From Roseovarius aestuarii (GTDB taxonomy: Bacteria; Pseudomonadota; Alphaproteobacteria; Rhodobacterales; Rhodobacteraceae): DNA of 64,000 nucleotides. The position numbers and the translations under genes are program-made. Below are positions 44,101 through 53,269 of the stretch, piece after piece. The DNA lies in NCBI RefSeq assembly GCF_019966515.1, contig NZ_JAIMIB010000020.1, positions 16,059 to 80,058 on the forward strand, given 5' to 3'. Position 1 is the stretch's first letter, and each line of letters begins with the position of its first letter. The notes below the pieces were generated by a model. That model did not search any database. It saw nothing but the letters and a program-made list of their open reading frames with translations, and was not told the DNA's origin.

Positions 44101-44427
44101 ATGCTTGAGATAAGTACGCATAAGATCGCCCAGGTGATCCTGATGTCACGCGAGCTGGGTCGCGCCGAGGGGGAACTCAGGGCGTTTATCGAACGGCTCG
44201 GCGAGGATGAGCAGGCCGAATTGGTGGCGGTGATGTGGATCGGTCGCGACAGTTTCGCCGCCGAGGATCTGGCCGAAGCCATCGCGACGGCGCGGGAAGA
44301 GGCCACGATACCAACGGCGGATTACCTGCTTGGCACGCCCCATCTGTCCGACCACCTTGAAAACGGGTTGGACGCGCTTGGTATCTCGGTTGTCGATGAC
44401 GAGGATGATCTGGTGCGCGGTGGCTAG
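44101..44427 (+). CDS. DUF3775 family protein
   Basis: A 108-residue protein of the DUF3775 family: V-I-L-M-S-R-E-L-G-R, D-E-Q-A-E-L-V-A-V-M-W-I-G-R-D and Y-L-L-G-T-P-H-L-S-D-H-L-E-N-G-L. Small, acidic and cytoplasmic, common in roseobacters, with no known role. ATG 44101 has GGAGATGGTAA just before it. Confidence 0.85.
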   Translation: MLEISTHKIAQVILMSRELGRAEGELRAFIERLGEDEQAELVAVMWIGRDSFAAEDLAEAIATAREEATIPTADYLLGTPHLSDHLENGLDALGISVVDDEDDLVRGG

Positions 44428-44800
44428 GCCGCGCTCAGAACGGCAAACAGGGCCGATGACGTAGGTTAGTGAGTTGCAGGCTTGTAAAGGCAGATTCCGT
44501 GCCTGACGCAGCGCCGCAAAATCAACCAGAGCAGCATAGAAGTATCAAAGCGGTCAGGTTGAGATGGCAGGCTCCCCTCGGTCCTTCATCCATCACCAGT
44601 ACAAGCGCTGTACCAATGCGCAGGATATCCAGCATCTCGCGTAAAGAATCCCCCAACCGAAGGCACGCAGACGCACCTAAAAAGGCAGGATGGATCACCG
44701 TCCGGCACCATCAGGATTTCATCGGGTATTTTTGTCCGGAAACTGTCATTTTGGCATTGCAGATTCATTTTCGCCGCTCTAAACAGGCCACCTGAATTGG
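44428..44800. other. intergenic region, nothing recognised
   Basis: About 370 bp before the initiator tRNA. Open frames here have no coding character. It must hold the tRNA promoter. Confidence 0.3.
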
Positions 44801-44877
<77 letters not shown>

Positions 44878-44940
44878 ATTAGGCCCCACCAAATTTCGAA
44901 GTGCTGGCCGCGAGGTTTGTAGCGGCGGATAACCGTCCGA

Positions 44941-44967
44941 AAACCTGCATCGAATACGCAGGCTTTT
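44941..44967 (+). terminator. possible terminator after tRNA-fMet
   Basis: Stem CCTGC/GCAGG (44944-44948, 44958-44962), then C and TTTT. The stem is short, so the call is tentative. Confidence 0.4.
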
Positions 44968-45209
44968 CGAGGTTTGCGCTGCCACGGCGGATGCTGCACG
45001 AGTACAAGCAATGCAGGTTTGGCTCAAGGCAAGCCATTCATCCCTGATCTTCCTCTAAGATACCAAACGCACCATAAGGTAGGTTTATGTAATTGTAGAT
45101 TATATCGATTTTTCTTTCCTCACAAATCTGTCACTCTAATCCCCAGCCAAATGAGACGGGGATGAAGTGCAATAAGTTCGCCTCGCCTGCGGCGCACAGA
45201 GGAGGAAAC

Positions 45210-46229
45210 ATGAAAATTACAAGCAAACTCATCGCATCTGCGGTGCTTTCGGTATTTGCGAGCACCGCAACCGCCGAAACCGAACTGACGGTCTATACTG
45301 CTGTCGAAGCCGAAGATCTTGCCCGTTATGCCGAAGCCTTCAATGAGGTTCATCCGGACATTACGATTAACTGGGTGCGCGATTCCACCGGGATCATCAC
45401 CGCCAAACTACTTGCCGAGCGGGACAATCCACAGGCGGATGTCGTCTGGGGTCTGGCGGCGACATCGCTGCTGTTGCTGAAATCCGAAGGCATGCTGGAG
45501 CCTTACGCGCCTGCGGGTGTCGAGGAACTGGACCCGAAATTCGTCGACAAGGGCGACACGCCAAGCTGGGTCGGCATGGACGCCTGGGTGGCCGCGGTCT
45601 GTTATAACACGGTCGAGGCCGAAAAGGAGGGCCTGACGCCGCCGACATCGTGGAAGGACCTGACCGATCCGCAATATGCGGGCCATCTGATCATGCCGAA
45701 CCCGAATTCATCGGGCACCGGCTTCCTAGACGTATCCAGCTGGCTGCAGATGTTCGGCGAAGAGGGCGGCTGGGAATATATGGATGCGCTGCACAGCAAC
45801 ATTGCGCGCTACACCCATTCGGGCTCCAAACCCTGCAAGCTCGCCGCTGCCGGTGAAATCCCGATTGGCATCTCCTTTGCCTTCCGCGGTGCCAAGTCCA
45901 AGGCCGCCGGGGCGCCATTGGAAATCGTCGTTCCCTCCGAAGGTGTCGGTTGGGATATGGAAGCCACTGCGATCGTCGCCGGTACGGATGATCTGGAAGC
46001 CGCGCAGAAACTGGTGGATTTCTCGGTCACCCGTGGAGCAATGGAAATGTACAACTCGGGCTATGCCGTGGTCGCGATGCCCGGCGTGGCTAAACCGGTT
46101 GAACATTTTCCCGAGGGCCTGCTTGATGCCATGATCGAAAACGATTTCGAGTTCGCGGCAAACAATCGCGCGGCGATCCTCAAGGAATGGCAGAGCCGCT
46201 ATGACGGCAAGTCGGAACCGAAAAACTGA
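45210..46229 (+). CDS. ABC transporter substrate-binding protein, 2-aminoethylphosphonate type
   Basis: A 339-residue periplasmic binding protein with a signal peptide (M-K-I-T-S-K-L-I-A-S then a hydrophobic core ending S-T-A-T-A). It belongs to the iron/phosphonate-like binding class: E-L-T-V-Y-T-A-V-E-A-E-D, R-D-S-T-G-I-I-T-A-K-L-L-A-E, and V-V-W-G-L-A-A-T-S-L-L-L-L. These features match the group annotated as 2-aminoethylphosphonate (PhnS-like) binders, but iron(III) relatives are close. ATG 45210 follows GAGGAGG; an earlier in-frame ATG at 45162 lacks such a site. It heads a three-gene transporter operon. Confidence 0.8.
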   Translation: MKITSKLIASAVLSVFASTATAETELTVYTAVEAEDLARYAEAFNEVHPDITINWVRDSTGIITAKLLAERDNPQADVVWGLAATSLLLLKSEGMLEPYAPAGVEELDPKFVDKGDTPSWVGMDAWVAAVCYNTVEAEKEGLTPPTSWKDLTDPQYAGHLIMPNPNSSGTGFLDVSSWLQMFGEEGGWEYMDALHSNIARYTHSGSKPCKLAAAGEIPIGISFAFRGAKSKAAGAPLEIVVPSEGVGWDMEATAIVAGTDDLEAAQKLVDFSVTRGAMEMYNSGYAVVAMPGVAKPVEHFPEGLLDAMIENDFEFAANNRAAILKEWQSRYDGKSEPKN

Positions 46230-46337
46230 TCCGATCTGACCATTGCAGGGGGCTGCACGCGGCCCCCTGCAACGCCCGCGCATCGCGCCGGAACATATGC
46301 TACGTTATCCCCATCCATTGCGACAAGGACGATCCCC

Positions 46338-47468
46338 GTGACCGAGGTGACCGCCACGCCCGACCTGTATCTGAGCATTGATAGCCTGTGGAAAGCCTTC
46401 GGTGATTTCCTGGCGCTCAAGAATATCTCACTCGACATCAACGAACGCGAATTCGTGTGCTTCCTGGGGCCGTCGGGCTGCGGCAAGACGACCTTGCTGC
46501 GTGCCATCGCAGGGCTTGATCTGCAAACCAAGGGCACTGTCATGCAGGCCGGCAAGGATGTCTCAAACCTGCCACCCTCGGAACGGGATTTTGGCATTGT
46601 TTTCCAGTCCTATGCACTGTTTCCGAACCTGACGATCGAAAAGAACATCGCTTTCGGTCTTGAGAATACCGGCCGCAGCAAATCCGAGATTGCAGTGCGC
46701 GTAGCCGAGCTGCTGGCCTTGGTCGGCCTGCCGGAACAGGGCAAGAAATATCCCGCGCAACTGTCGGGTGGCCAGCAACAGCGGATTGCGCTGGCCCGTG
46801 CCATCGCGACCAATCCAGGCCTCTTGTTACTCGACGAACCGCTCTCGGCGCTGGACGCCAAGGTACGCGTGCATCTGCGCCACGAAATCAAGGAATTGCA
46901 GCGCAAGCTGGGCGTGACCACCGTCATGGTAACCCATGATCAGGAAGAGGCGCTGACCATGGCCGACCGGATCGTGGTGATGAACCACGGCGTGATCGAG
47001 CAGGTCGGCTCTCCGACCGAGGTATATCGAGAGCCCGCCAGCCTGTTCGTCGCCGATTTCATCGGTGAGATGAACCAGATCCCCGCTGTTGCCGGATCCG
47101 GTGACACGGTGACGATCGGCGGCGCAACCCTGCAAAGCCAACAGCACGGGTTCAGCGCAGGTATGCATGTCGTTGCGGCAATTAGGCCCGAAGATGTGAT
47201 CCCCCATGGTGACGGTGCGCGCTCACCGGGCGCCCCGGACGAGATCGAGACGCCTGAGAACGCCTTTGAAGTCGACGTCGCCGAAATGGAATTCCTGGGA
47301 TCGTTCTGGCGGTGCCGCCTGCGTCACGAAATATTCGGGCGCGACGAACTGATCGCCGATTTCTCGATCAATGCCGTGCGTCGCCTTGAACTGGCCGAAG
47401 GCAAATCCTTGACCATCGAGCTACCCCAAAGCCGGCTTATGGGTTTTGCCCCGGCAGGAGAGGCGTGA
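46338..47468 (+). CDS. ABC transporter ATP-binding protein, 2-aminoethylphosphonate type
   Basis: A 376-residue importer ATPase. Walker A G-P-S-G-C-G-K-T-T, Q-loop F-Q-S-Y-A-L-F, signature L-S-G-G-Q-Q-Q-R, Walker B L-L-L-D-E-P-L-S-A-L-D, and H-loop V-T-H-D-Q-E-E-A; a TOBE-type regulatory domain fills the last 130 residues. GTG start at 46338, 108 bp after the binding-protein gene, and its TGA overlaps the permease ATG by one base. Confidence 0.85.
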   Translation: MTEVTATPDLYLSIDSLWKAFGDFLALKNISLDINEREFVCFLGPSGCGKTTLLRAIAGLDLQTKGTVMQAGKDVSNLPPSERDFGIVFQSYALFPNLTIEKNIAFGLENTGRSKSEIAVRVAELLALVGLPEQGKKYPAQLSGGQQQRIALARAIATNPGLLLLDEPLSALDAKVRVHLRHEIKELQRKLGVTTVMVTHDQEEALTMADRIVVMNHGVIEQVGSPTEVYREPASLFVADFIGEMNQIPAVAGSGDTVTIGGATLQSQQHGFSAGMHVVAAIRPEDVIPHGDGARSPGAPDEIETPENAFEVDVAEMEFLGSFWRCRLRHEIFGRDELIADFSINAVRRLELAEGKSLTIELPQSRLMGFAPAGEA

Positions 47469-49483
47469 TGACGGATCTGAGCGCCGACAAACTGCCCGCC
47501 GGGCCCGCGATCAAGGGCAAGCTCAGCCGGGACGACATTATCATGCGGCTGGGCATGGTGGTCATTGCGCTTTACCTGATCGCCACGCTGGTCTTTCCGC
47601 TGTGGGCGATGCTGTCGAAGAGTTTTTCAACGTTTCAGTTCGATCTGGGAGCCTATGAGCTGCAGATCAGCGATGAACAGGGCAAGTACAGCGGCAATAT
47701 CGTGACCCCTGCGCAGCTCAACGCCGAACTGCTAGTGCTGGGCGAGGCCGATCTGATCGCCGGGTCCGACAGCCGCATGGGGTTGACGCAGTTCTTTCCC
47801 GACTTCAGTTTCCGCAGCCCGGTGATGTACCAGATCCGCAATACAACCGAGACCGGACGTTTTCTGGTTGGGTCCGAGCTGAAAACCGGCACCGACTGGC
47901 TGGAACTGGACAGCAACACGTTCAGGCGGGTGCAGATGCGGCCGGTCAAGGCAACGGGGCTGGGCAATTTCGTCAGCTATTTCTCGACCCCGGCGCTATT
48001 CAATTCGATCAAGAATTCGCTGTTGATCGCAGTGATCAGCACCGTCGTCACGGTCACGCTGGCCTTCTGGTTCGCCTATGCGCTCAATCGTAGCTGCATG
48101 CGGTTCAAGGGATTCTTCCGTCTGGTGGCGATGGCCCCGATCCTTGTGCCATCGCTGCTGCCGGGGATCGCGCTGGTCTATCTTTTCGGCAATCAGGGAA
48201 TGATCAAGGAACTTCTTTTCGGTGCCAGCATCTATGGGCCGATCGGCATCGTCATCGGGTCAGTGTTCTTCACCTTTCCACATGCGTTCATCATCATCTC
48301 GACGGCGCTAGCGATTTCGGATGCGCGACTATACGAGGCCGCCGCCAGCCTGCGATCAACCCCCTGGCGGACCTTCTGGACAGTCACCATTCCGGGCGCG
48401 CGCTATGGTCTGATCTCGGCCACGTTTGTGGTCTTCAATCTGGTGATCACAGATTTCGGCCTGCCCAAGGTGATCGGCGGGCAGTTCAACGTGCTGGCGG
48501 TCGATATCTACAAACAGGTGATCGGCCAGCAGAATTTCGAAATGGGCGCGGTGGTGTCGGTGGTCCTGGTCATCCCGGCGATCTTTGCCTTCGCCATCGA
48601 CCGGCTGGTGCAATCGAAACAGGTGGCCCTGCTGTCCGCGCGCTCGGTGCCATATCAACCCAAGCCTCATCGCAGCGCAGATCGCTTCTTCCTGGTCTAC
48701 TGCCTGCTGGTCGCGCTTTTCATCGTTGGCACTCTGGGGATCTGTCAGTTCGCCGCGTTGATCAAGTTCTGGCCGTATGACCTGAGCTTCAGCCTGACCA
48801 ACTATGATTTCGACCGAATGGATGGCGGCGGCTGGGGGTCCTATTACAACTCGATCAAACTTGGCCTGTTCACCGCCGTCGCGGGTACCTGTGTCGTGTT
48901 TTTCGGCGCCTATCTGGTGGAAAAATCCAACGGATTCAAAACCGGGCGGGCGTTGTTTCAAATGTTCGCGATGCTGCCGATGGCCATTCCGGGCATGGTA
49001 TTGGGGCTGGCCTATATCTTTTTCTTCAACAACCCCGCGAATCCGTTGAATTTCATATACGGCACGATGGCGATCCTTGTGATCTGTACCGTTACGCACT
49101 TCTACACGGTTTCGCATCTGACGGCGGTCACGGCATTGAAACAGATGGACCGGGAGTTCGAATCCGTCTCTTCGTCTCTCAAACAACCGACACTGAAACT
49201 GTTCAGGCGGGTCACCGTGCCGGTCTGCCTGCCGGCGATACTGGACATCTCGATCTATCTCTTCGTCAACGCAATGACCACGGTATCGGCGGTGGTGTTC
49301 CTCTATTCGCCCAAAACGTCGCTGGCATCAATTGCGGTGCTGAACATGGACGACGCGGGCGACATCGCCCCGGCGGCGGCCATGGGCATGATGATCTTCT
49401 ACACCAACGCGGCGGCACGTATCATCCACCTTCTCGTCTCTCGCGGGGTATTGCAACGCACCCAGGCCTGGCGCGCACGATAG
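47468..49483 (+). CDS. ABC transporter permease, two-domain, 2-aminoethylphosphonate type
   Basis: A 671-residue membrane protein with two BPD_transp domains. One hydrophobic helix at about 27-48 is followed by a periplasmic loop of some 120 residues, then six helices (from about 178), a linker near 390 and a second set of six (from about 415). Each half carries an EAA loop that contacts the ATPase (L-Y-E-A-A-A-S-L and E-F-E-S-V-S-S-S-L). This fused FbpB-like layout fits the putative phosphonate family. ATG 47468 overlaps the previous stop; GTG 47465 is an alternative. Last gene of the operon. Confidence 0.85.
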   Translation: MTDLSADKLPAGPAIKGKLSRDDIIMRLGMVVIALYLIATLVFPLWAMLSKSFSTFQFDLGAYELQISDEQGKYSGNIVTPAQLNAELLVLGEADLIAGSDSRMGLTQFFPDFSFRSPVMYQIRNTTETGRFLVGSELKTGTDWLELDSNTFRRVQMRPVKATGLGNFVSYFSTPALFNSIKNSLLIAVISTVVTVTLAFWFAYALNRSCMRFKGFFRLVAMAPILVPSLLPGIALVYLFGNQGMIKELLFGASIYGPIGIVIGSVFFTFPHAFIIISTALAISDARLYEAAASLRSTPWRTFWTVTIPGARYGLISATFVVFNLVITDFGLPKVIGGQFNVLAVDIYKQVIGQQNFEMGAVVSVVLVIPAIFAFAIDRLVQSKQVALLSARSVPYQPKPHRSADRFFLVYCLLVALFIVGTLGICQFAALIKFWPYDLSFSLTNYDFDRMDGGGWGSYYNSIKLGLFTAVAGTCVVFFGAYLVEKSNGFKTGRALFQMFAMLPMAIPGMVLGLAYIFFFNNPANPLNFIYGTMAILVICTVTHFYTVSHLTAVTALKQMDREFESVSSSLKQPTLKLFRRVTVPVCLPAILDISIYLFVNAMTTVSAVVFLYSPKTSLASIAVLNMDDAGDIAPAAAMGMMIFYTNAAARIIHLLVSRGVLQRTQAWRAR

Positions 49484-49701
49484 GGTACCAGCCGGGTCAG
49501 AGTTACACCCATGCGCCAGACCCGGAAAAATTGCGGCTCAACGGCTTTCACCGTCATTGCGCTGCTGCCATTTCACGACGCGCGGCGAAAATGTCGCCAC
49601 GCCAGATATACCCGGCTCACAGAGAATTCTAAAGAAGCGTACGCCCGGCACCTCAGCTGGGACAGAGTTGCGGCAGATACAGTCGCGGCATACCGGGTCA
49701 C

Positions 49702-50293
49702 TCATCCCGACAGGGCAGCCTGGCCGCCGTCAGAGATATAGAAGAACAGAAACCGACCGATAGCGGCGAGCGCGGGCAGCGCAAAAATAGCCGCGAAGGT
49801 GAAAAGAAGCGCAGCGGAGCATAGATCAAAAAAACCCGCAGGATCGTGGCAATCGAGCGCCTGACGTACTCACCCATACCCCTGAACACGCGCGAGGACC
49901 GAACCACCACATTGACCCGCACCGGCACCGACGTCATCGGTATACGTTTGCGGCCAGCCTGTATGATCGTCTTTAGAGTGTAGGCATAGGTGTTGATCAC
50001 GCAAAGTCGGGCTGCTGCTTCGCGGGCGTAGACACGGAAACCTGATGGCGCGTCTGGAATGGCCGAGCCGCTCGCCTGTCGCACGACCCAGCTCCCAAGA
50101 CGTTGCAGGGCATTTGCAGGATATGATCGGCACCACCCTTGTGCGCGACCTCGACAGTGCGGTCGGTCGAGCCATCGTCGGTAACCAGCACTTCGACGGT
50201 TGTGATTCCAGATATGTCGCGCGGAATAGCCGCAATCGCTGTTCCAAGCGTCTCTTCTTCATTCAGCGCAAGAATTTGCACGATCAGTTTCAT
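49702..50293 (-). pseudogene. glycosyltransferase family 2, internally deleted and frameshifted
   Basis: The 5' end reads M-K-L-I-V-Q-I-L-A-L-N-E-E-E-T-L and V-L-V-T-D-D-G-S-T-D-R-T-V, the nucleotide-sugar site of GT2 enzymes. Near 50098-50112 the text jumps, in another frame, from D-H-I-L-Q-M to L-Q-R-L-G-S-W-V-V-R-Q-A-S-G, so about 100 codons including the catalytic D-x-D region are gone. The end (D-A-P-S-G-F-R-V-Y-A-R-E-A...R-R-S-I-A-T-I-L-R-V) then breaks again near 49806, in a T/A-run: the hydrophobic tail F-A-A-I-F-A-L-P-A-L-A-A-I-G-R-F continues only in a third frame to the stop at 49702. No function remains. Confidence 0.8.
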
Positions 50294-50550
50294 GTTGCGG
50301 TCTTCGGTTGCCTTTTTGATCCTATCATTGCTTGTTTCAGTCAAAACCATGACCTTCAAAGGGGATTGTATTCATTACAGCATTAATCACGGCGGCCCCG
50401 AAAATTCATTAACCGCACCAATGTCGTCGGTGCTCCAACATGAAAACACGAACCCCGATATCCAATTTGACGAAATCAAGGAATCCATCATTGCAGAGCA
50501 ACTAAGATGACGGGGTCTGTGCGGACAAGGCCGGCGTTGAAAAGTGGAGC

Positions 50551-50967
50551 TTACTTCGGCTTGCCGGGGCGATGGGAAACCGAGAGTTCAATGGCTTGAA
50601 TAAATCCAGCCATCCCGTATGCGGGTTCCAACGACACCTCATAAACTTCCAAATTCTCATCATACTTAACCCGCGACAGCGTGAGCCCGTCTATAGCGTT
50701 TTGATGATTGAAATCATCAAGCTCTAAATTAACTATTCCATCAATCGCAAACTCTACAACCGCATGTTTTTCCAAAACGAAGTATCCGTTTCTAACCTTG
50801 CTGGTCATGTTCCAGGCGTGGATTCTAAGCGTTGATGCTCCCTCGCGCTTCAGATGCAAATCAAGGATCTCTGCATCATGGAAACTCGGGACCTGGCCAA
50901 ACCATTCCAACAGCTCTTTTCCGCCGGGAATGGTATTATAGATCGACACCGAACTATCTTTACTCAT
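50551..50967 (-). CDS. Imm50-like immunity family protein
   Basis: A 138-residue protein resembling the Imm50 family: I-P-G-G-K-E-L-L-E-W-F-G, P-S-F-H-D-A-E-I-L-D-L-H-L and N-L-E-L-D-D-F-N-H-Q-N. Members protect against polymorphic toxins in cis. No toxin gene is adjacent (left neighbour a dead glycosyltransferase, right neighbour aapP), so this is an orphan. ATG 50967; no strong ribosome site. Cytoplasmic. Confidence 0.6.
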   Translation of the reverse strand: MSKDSSVSIYNTIPGGKELLEWFGQVPSFHDAEILDLHLKREGASTLRIHAWNMTSKVRNGYFVLEKHAVVEFAIDGIVNLELDDFNHQNAIDGLTLSRVKYDENLEVYEVSLEPAYGMAGFIQAIELSVSHRPGKPK

Positions 50968-51096
50968 ACCGAAATTCTAACGGTTACAAAAAATGATCGC
51001 AATTGACTCTACTCGACCAATGCCACGTTTTCTCTTGGAAATCGCCGCACGTGGAAACGGTTGCTTCTCGGTGAGCGCAAACATATGACCTCTTCA

Positions 51097-51130
51097 CAAA
51101 ACGGCCCCACGGGTACACCCGCGGGGCCGT
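51097..51130 (-). terminator. Rho-independent terminator of the aap operon
   Basis: A long stem on the minus strand: ACGGCCCC/GGGGCCGT (51101-51108, 51123-51130) extended by CGGG/CCCG, followed by TTTT. It lies 20 bp after aapP. Confidence 0.85.
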
Positions 51131-51149
51131 AGAAAGATGTTGATGGTAA

Positions 51150-51917
51150 TCAGTGACCCAAAATCTGGCTGAGGAACAGCTGAGTACGCTCGCTCTTGGG
51201 ATTATTGAAGAACTCTTCCGGCTCGTTCTGTTCGACGATCTGGCCCTGATCCATAAAGATCACGCGATTGGCGACCTGGCGGGCAAAACCCATTTCGTGG
51301 GTCACGCAGAGCATGGTCATACCTTCCTCGGCCAGTTCGATCATGGTGTCGAGCACCTCTTTGATCATCTCCGGATCAAGCGCCGAGGTCGGTTCGTCAA
51401 AGAGCATTATCCGCGGCTTCATGCAGAGCGACCGAGCGATCGCCACGCGCTGCTGCTGACCGCCTGAAAGCTGGCCGGGATATTTGTCGGCCTGTTCCGG
51501 GATCTTGACCTTTTCGAGGAAGTGCATCGCGGTTTCCTCGGCCTCTTTCTTGGGCGTCTTGCGCACCCAGATCGGGGCCAGCGTGCAGTTTTCAAGGATC
51601 GTCAGATGCGGGAACAGGTTGAAGTGCTGAAAGCACATGCCAACCTCGGACCGGATCTTGTCGATGTTCTTGAGGTCATTCGACAGCACCGTTCCGTCGA
51701 CCTCGATCTTGCCCTGTTGATGTTCCTCCAGCGCGTTGATGCAGCGGATCAGCGTGGACTTGCCCGAGCCTGACGGCCCGCAGATCACGATCCTTTCACC
51801 CTGATAGACGGTCAGGTTGATGTCGCGCAGCACGTGGAACGCGCCATACCACTTGTTCATGTTCTGAATGGTGATTGCGACTTCGTCGGACACTTTCATT
51901 TGTGCAGTTTCAGCCAT
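51150..51917 (-). CDS. aapP: general L-amino acid ABC transporter, ATP-binding protein AapP
   Basis: A 255-residue polar-amino-acid importer ATPase. Walker [11 protein letters not shown]-loop [10 protein letters not shown], signature L-S-G-G-Q-Q-Q-R, Walker [13 protein letters not shown], and H-loop V-T-H-E-M-G-F. It powers the AapQ-AapM channel. Last gene of aapJQMP, 50 bp after aapM and before a strong terminator. Confidence 0.93.
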   Translation of the reverse strand: MAETAQMKVSDEVAITIQNMNKWYGAFHVLRDINLTVYQGERIVICGPSGSGKSTLIRCINALEEHQQGKIEVDGTVLSNDLKNIDKIRSEVGMCFQHFNLFPHLTILENCTLAPIWVRKTPKKEAEETAMHFLEKVKIPEQADKYPGQLSGGQQQRVAIARSLCMKPRIMLFDEPTSALDPEMIKEVLDTMIELAEEGMTMLCVTHEMGFARQVANRVIFMDQGQIVEQNEPEEFFNNPKSERTQLFLSQILGH

Positions 51918-51967
51918 GTTCTGGCCTCCCTATTTTTTCCCTATCGCTTACGCTACTTGAGGGAGTG

Positions 51968-53266
51968 TTATCGGTGATCGGTCGCAAGACGGCGTTCCAG
52001 CCATTGCGAGTATTGAGAGATGCCGTAGCAGACGACGAAGAACAGAAGCGCGGCAAAGCCGAGAAGCTCCCAGTAGACGCCATTCCATTCGGTCGAGGCA
52101 AGGATAGGCCCGCGGATCATGCCCACCAGGTCGAACATCGAAATGACCGAAACCAGCGTGGTGTCCTTGAACAGCCCCACCGCCACGTTCACGATCCCCG
52201 GGATGGAAATCTTGAGCGCCTGCGGCAGGATAATGAGCTGCATGGCCTGCGGATAATCCAGACCGAGCGAGTCCGCCCCTTCGTACTGTCCCTTTGGCAG
52301 CGCGGCCAGACCGCCCCGGATCACCTCGGCGATATAAGCCGAGGAGAACATGGTGATCATGATCACCACGCGCAGGAACAGATCCACCGTGCTTTCGGGT
52401 GGGAAGAAGTAGGACAGCATCACCGAGGCCACGAACAGAAGCGTGATCAGCGGCACGCCGCGGATGAACTCGATGAAGACCACGCAAACCCACTTGATCA
52501 ATGGCATGTCAGACTGACGCCCCAGAGCCAGTGCGATCCCGATGGGTAGCGACAGTGACACGCAGGTCACGCCCAGCATCATGTTGAGCATGAAGCCCCC
52601 CAGATCACGGCTGGGAACCGATGACAGCATCGCATTATCGGATGCGTTTTCGGGAATGATGGCGCCCGCAACGGTCCAGATAACGAAGGCCGCGGCGATA
52701 CCGCCAAAGAAGCCTGCTGCAAAGCTGGTTTTGATAAACCGCTGGTAGACAAGCGCACCGCCCAAGAACCCCAGGAGCGCCACGATGGGCACCAGCAGGC
52801 TCCCGCCCCAGATCAGCCAGTAGGCAAGAAACGGGTAGAGCCCGGTAAAGATCAGCATCTTGCGCGGCAGATCAAAGAACAGGACCGGAGCAGCGGCGAA
52901 GAAGAGCAACAGGAAGGCCAAATTGGGCCGCCAGTACTGATCCGCTGGATATTTGAAGCCATAAAGCAGCTGGTTCCAGCGCTCGCTCAGAACCGAGAAA
53001 CAGGCCCCGGTCCGCCCCTGCAGGATTTCGCGGCATTCCGCAAGACTTGTCGTCGTCCAGAGGCCACCGAAGATCCAGGGCAATGAACCGCTGAGCACGA
53101 CCCAGATGACATAAAGCGCGGCAACGGTCAGCAGGCTGTTAGCGGGTGTCGCGAACAGGTTCTGACGCAACCATTTGATCGCACCGGTTTCAGCCGCAGG
53201 TGGCGGTGATTCCGGGATCGTGGTTTCACGAACGAAGGCGACAGTTTGTGCATGTGTATCTGACAT
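51968..53266 (-). CDS. aapM: general L-amino acid ABC transporter, permease AapM
   Basis: A 432-residue inner-membrane permease. Four hydrophobic segments occupy the first half (from about 38, 108, 140 and 180), and the HisM-type core with its coupling loop (E-V-I-R-G-G-L-A-A-L-P-K-G-Q-Y-E-G-A) lies in the last 220 residues. The stop-to-start gap with aapQ is 3 bp, so they are cotranslated. Confidence 0.9.
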   Translation of the reverse strand: MSDTHAQTVAFVRETTIPESPPPAAETGAIKWLRQNLFATPANSLLTVAALYVIWVVLSGSLPWIFGGLWTTTSLAECREILQGRTGACFSVLSERWNQLLYGFKYPADQYWRPNLAFLLLFFAAAPVLFFDLPRKMLIFTGLYPFLAYWLIWGGSLLVPIVALLGFLGGALVYQRFIKTSFAAGFFGGIAAAFVIWTVAGAIIPENASDNAMLSSVPSRDLGGFMLNMMLGVTCVSLSLPIGIALALGRQSDMPLIKWVCVVFIEFIRGVPLITLLFVASVMLSYFFPPESTVDLFLRVVIMITMFSSAYIAEVIRGGLAALPKGQYEGADSLGLDYPQAMQLIILPQALKISIPGIVNVAVGLFKDTTLVSVISMFDLVGMIRGPILASTEWNGVYWELLGFAALLFFVVCYGISQYSQWLERRLATDHR

Positions 53267-53269
53267 GGC

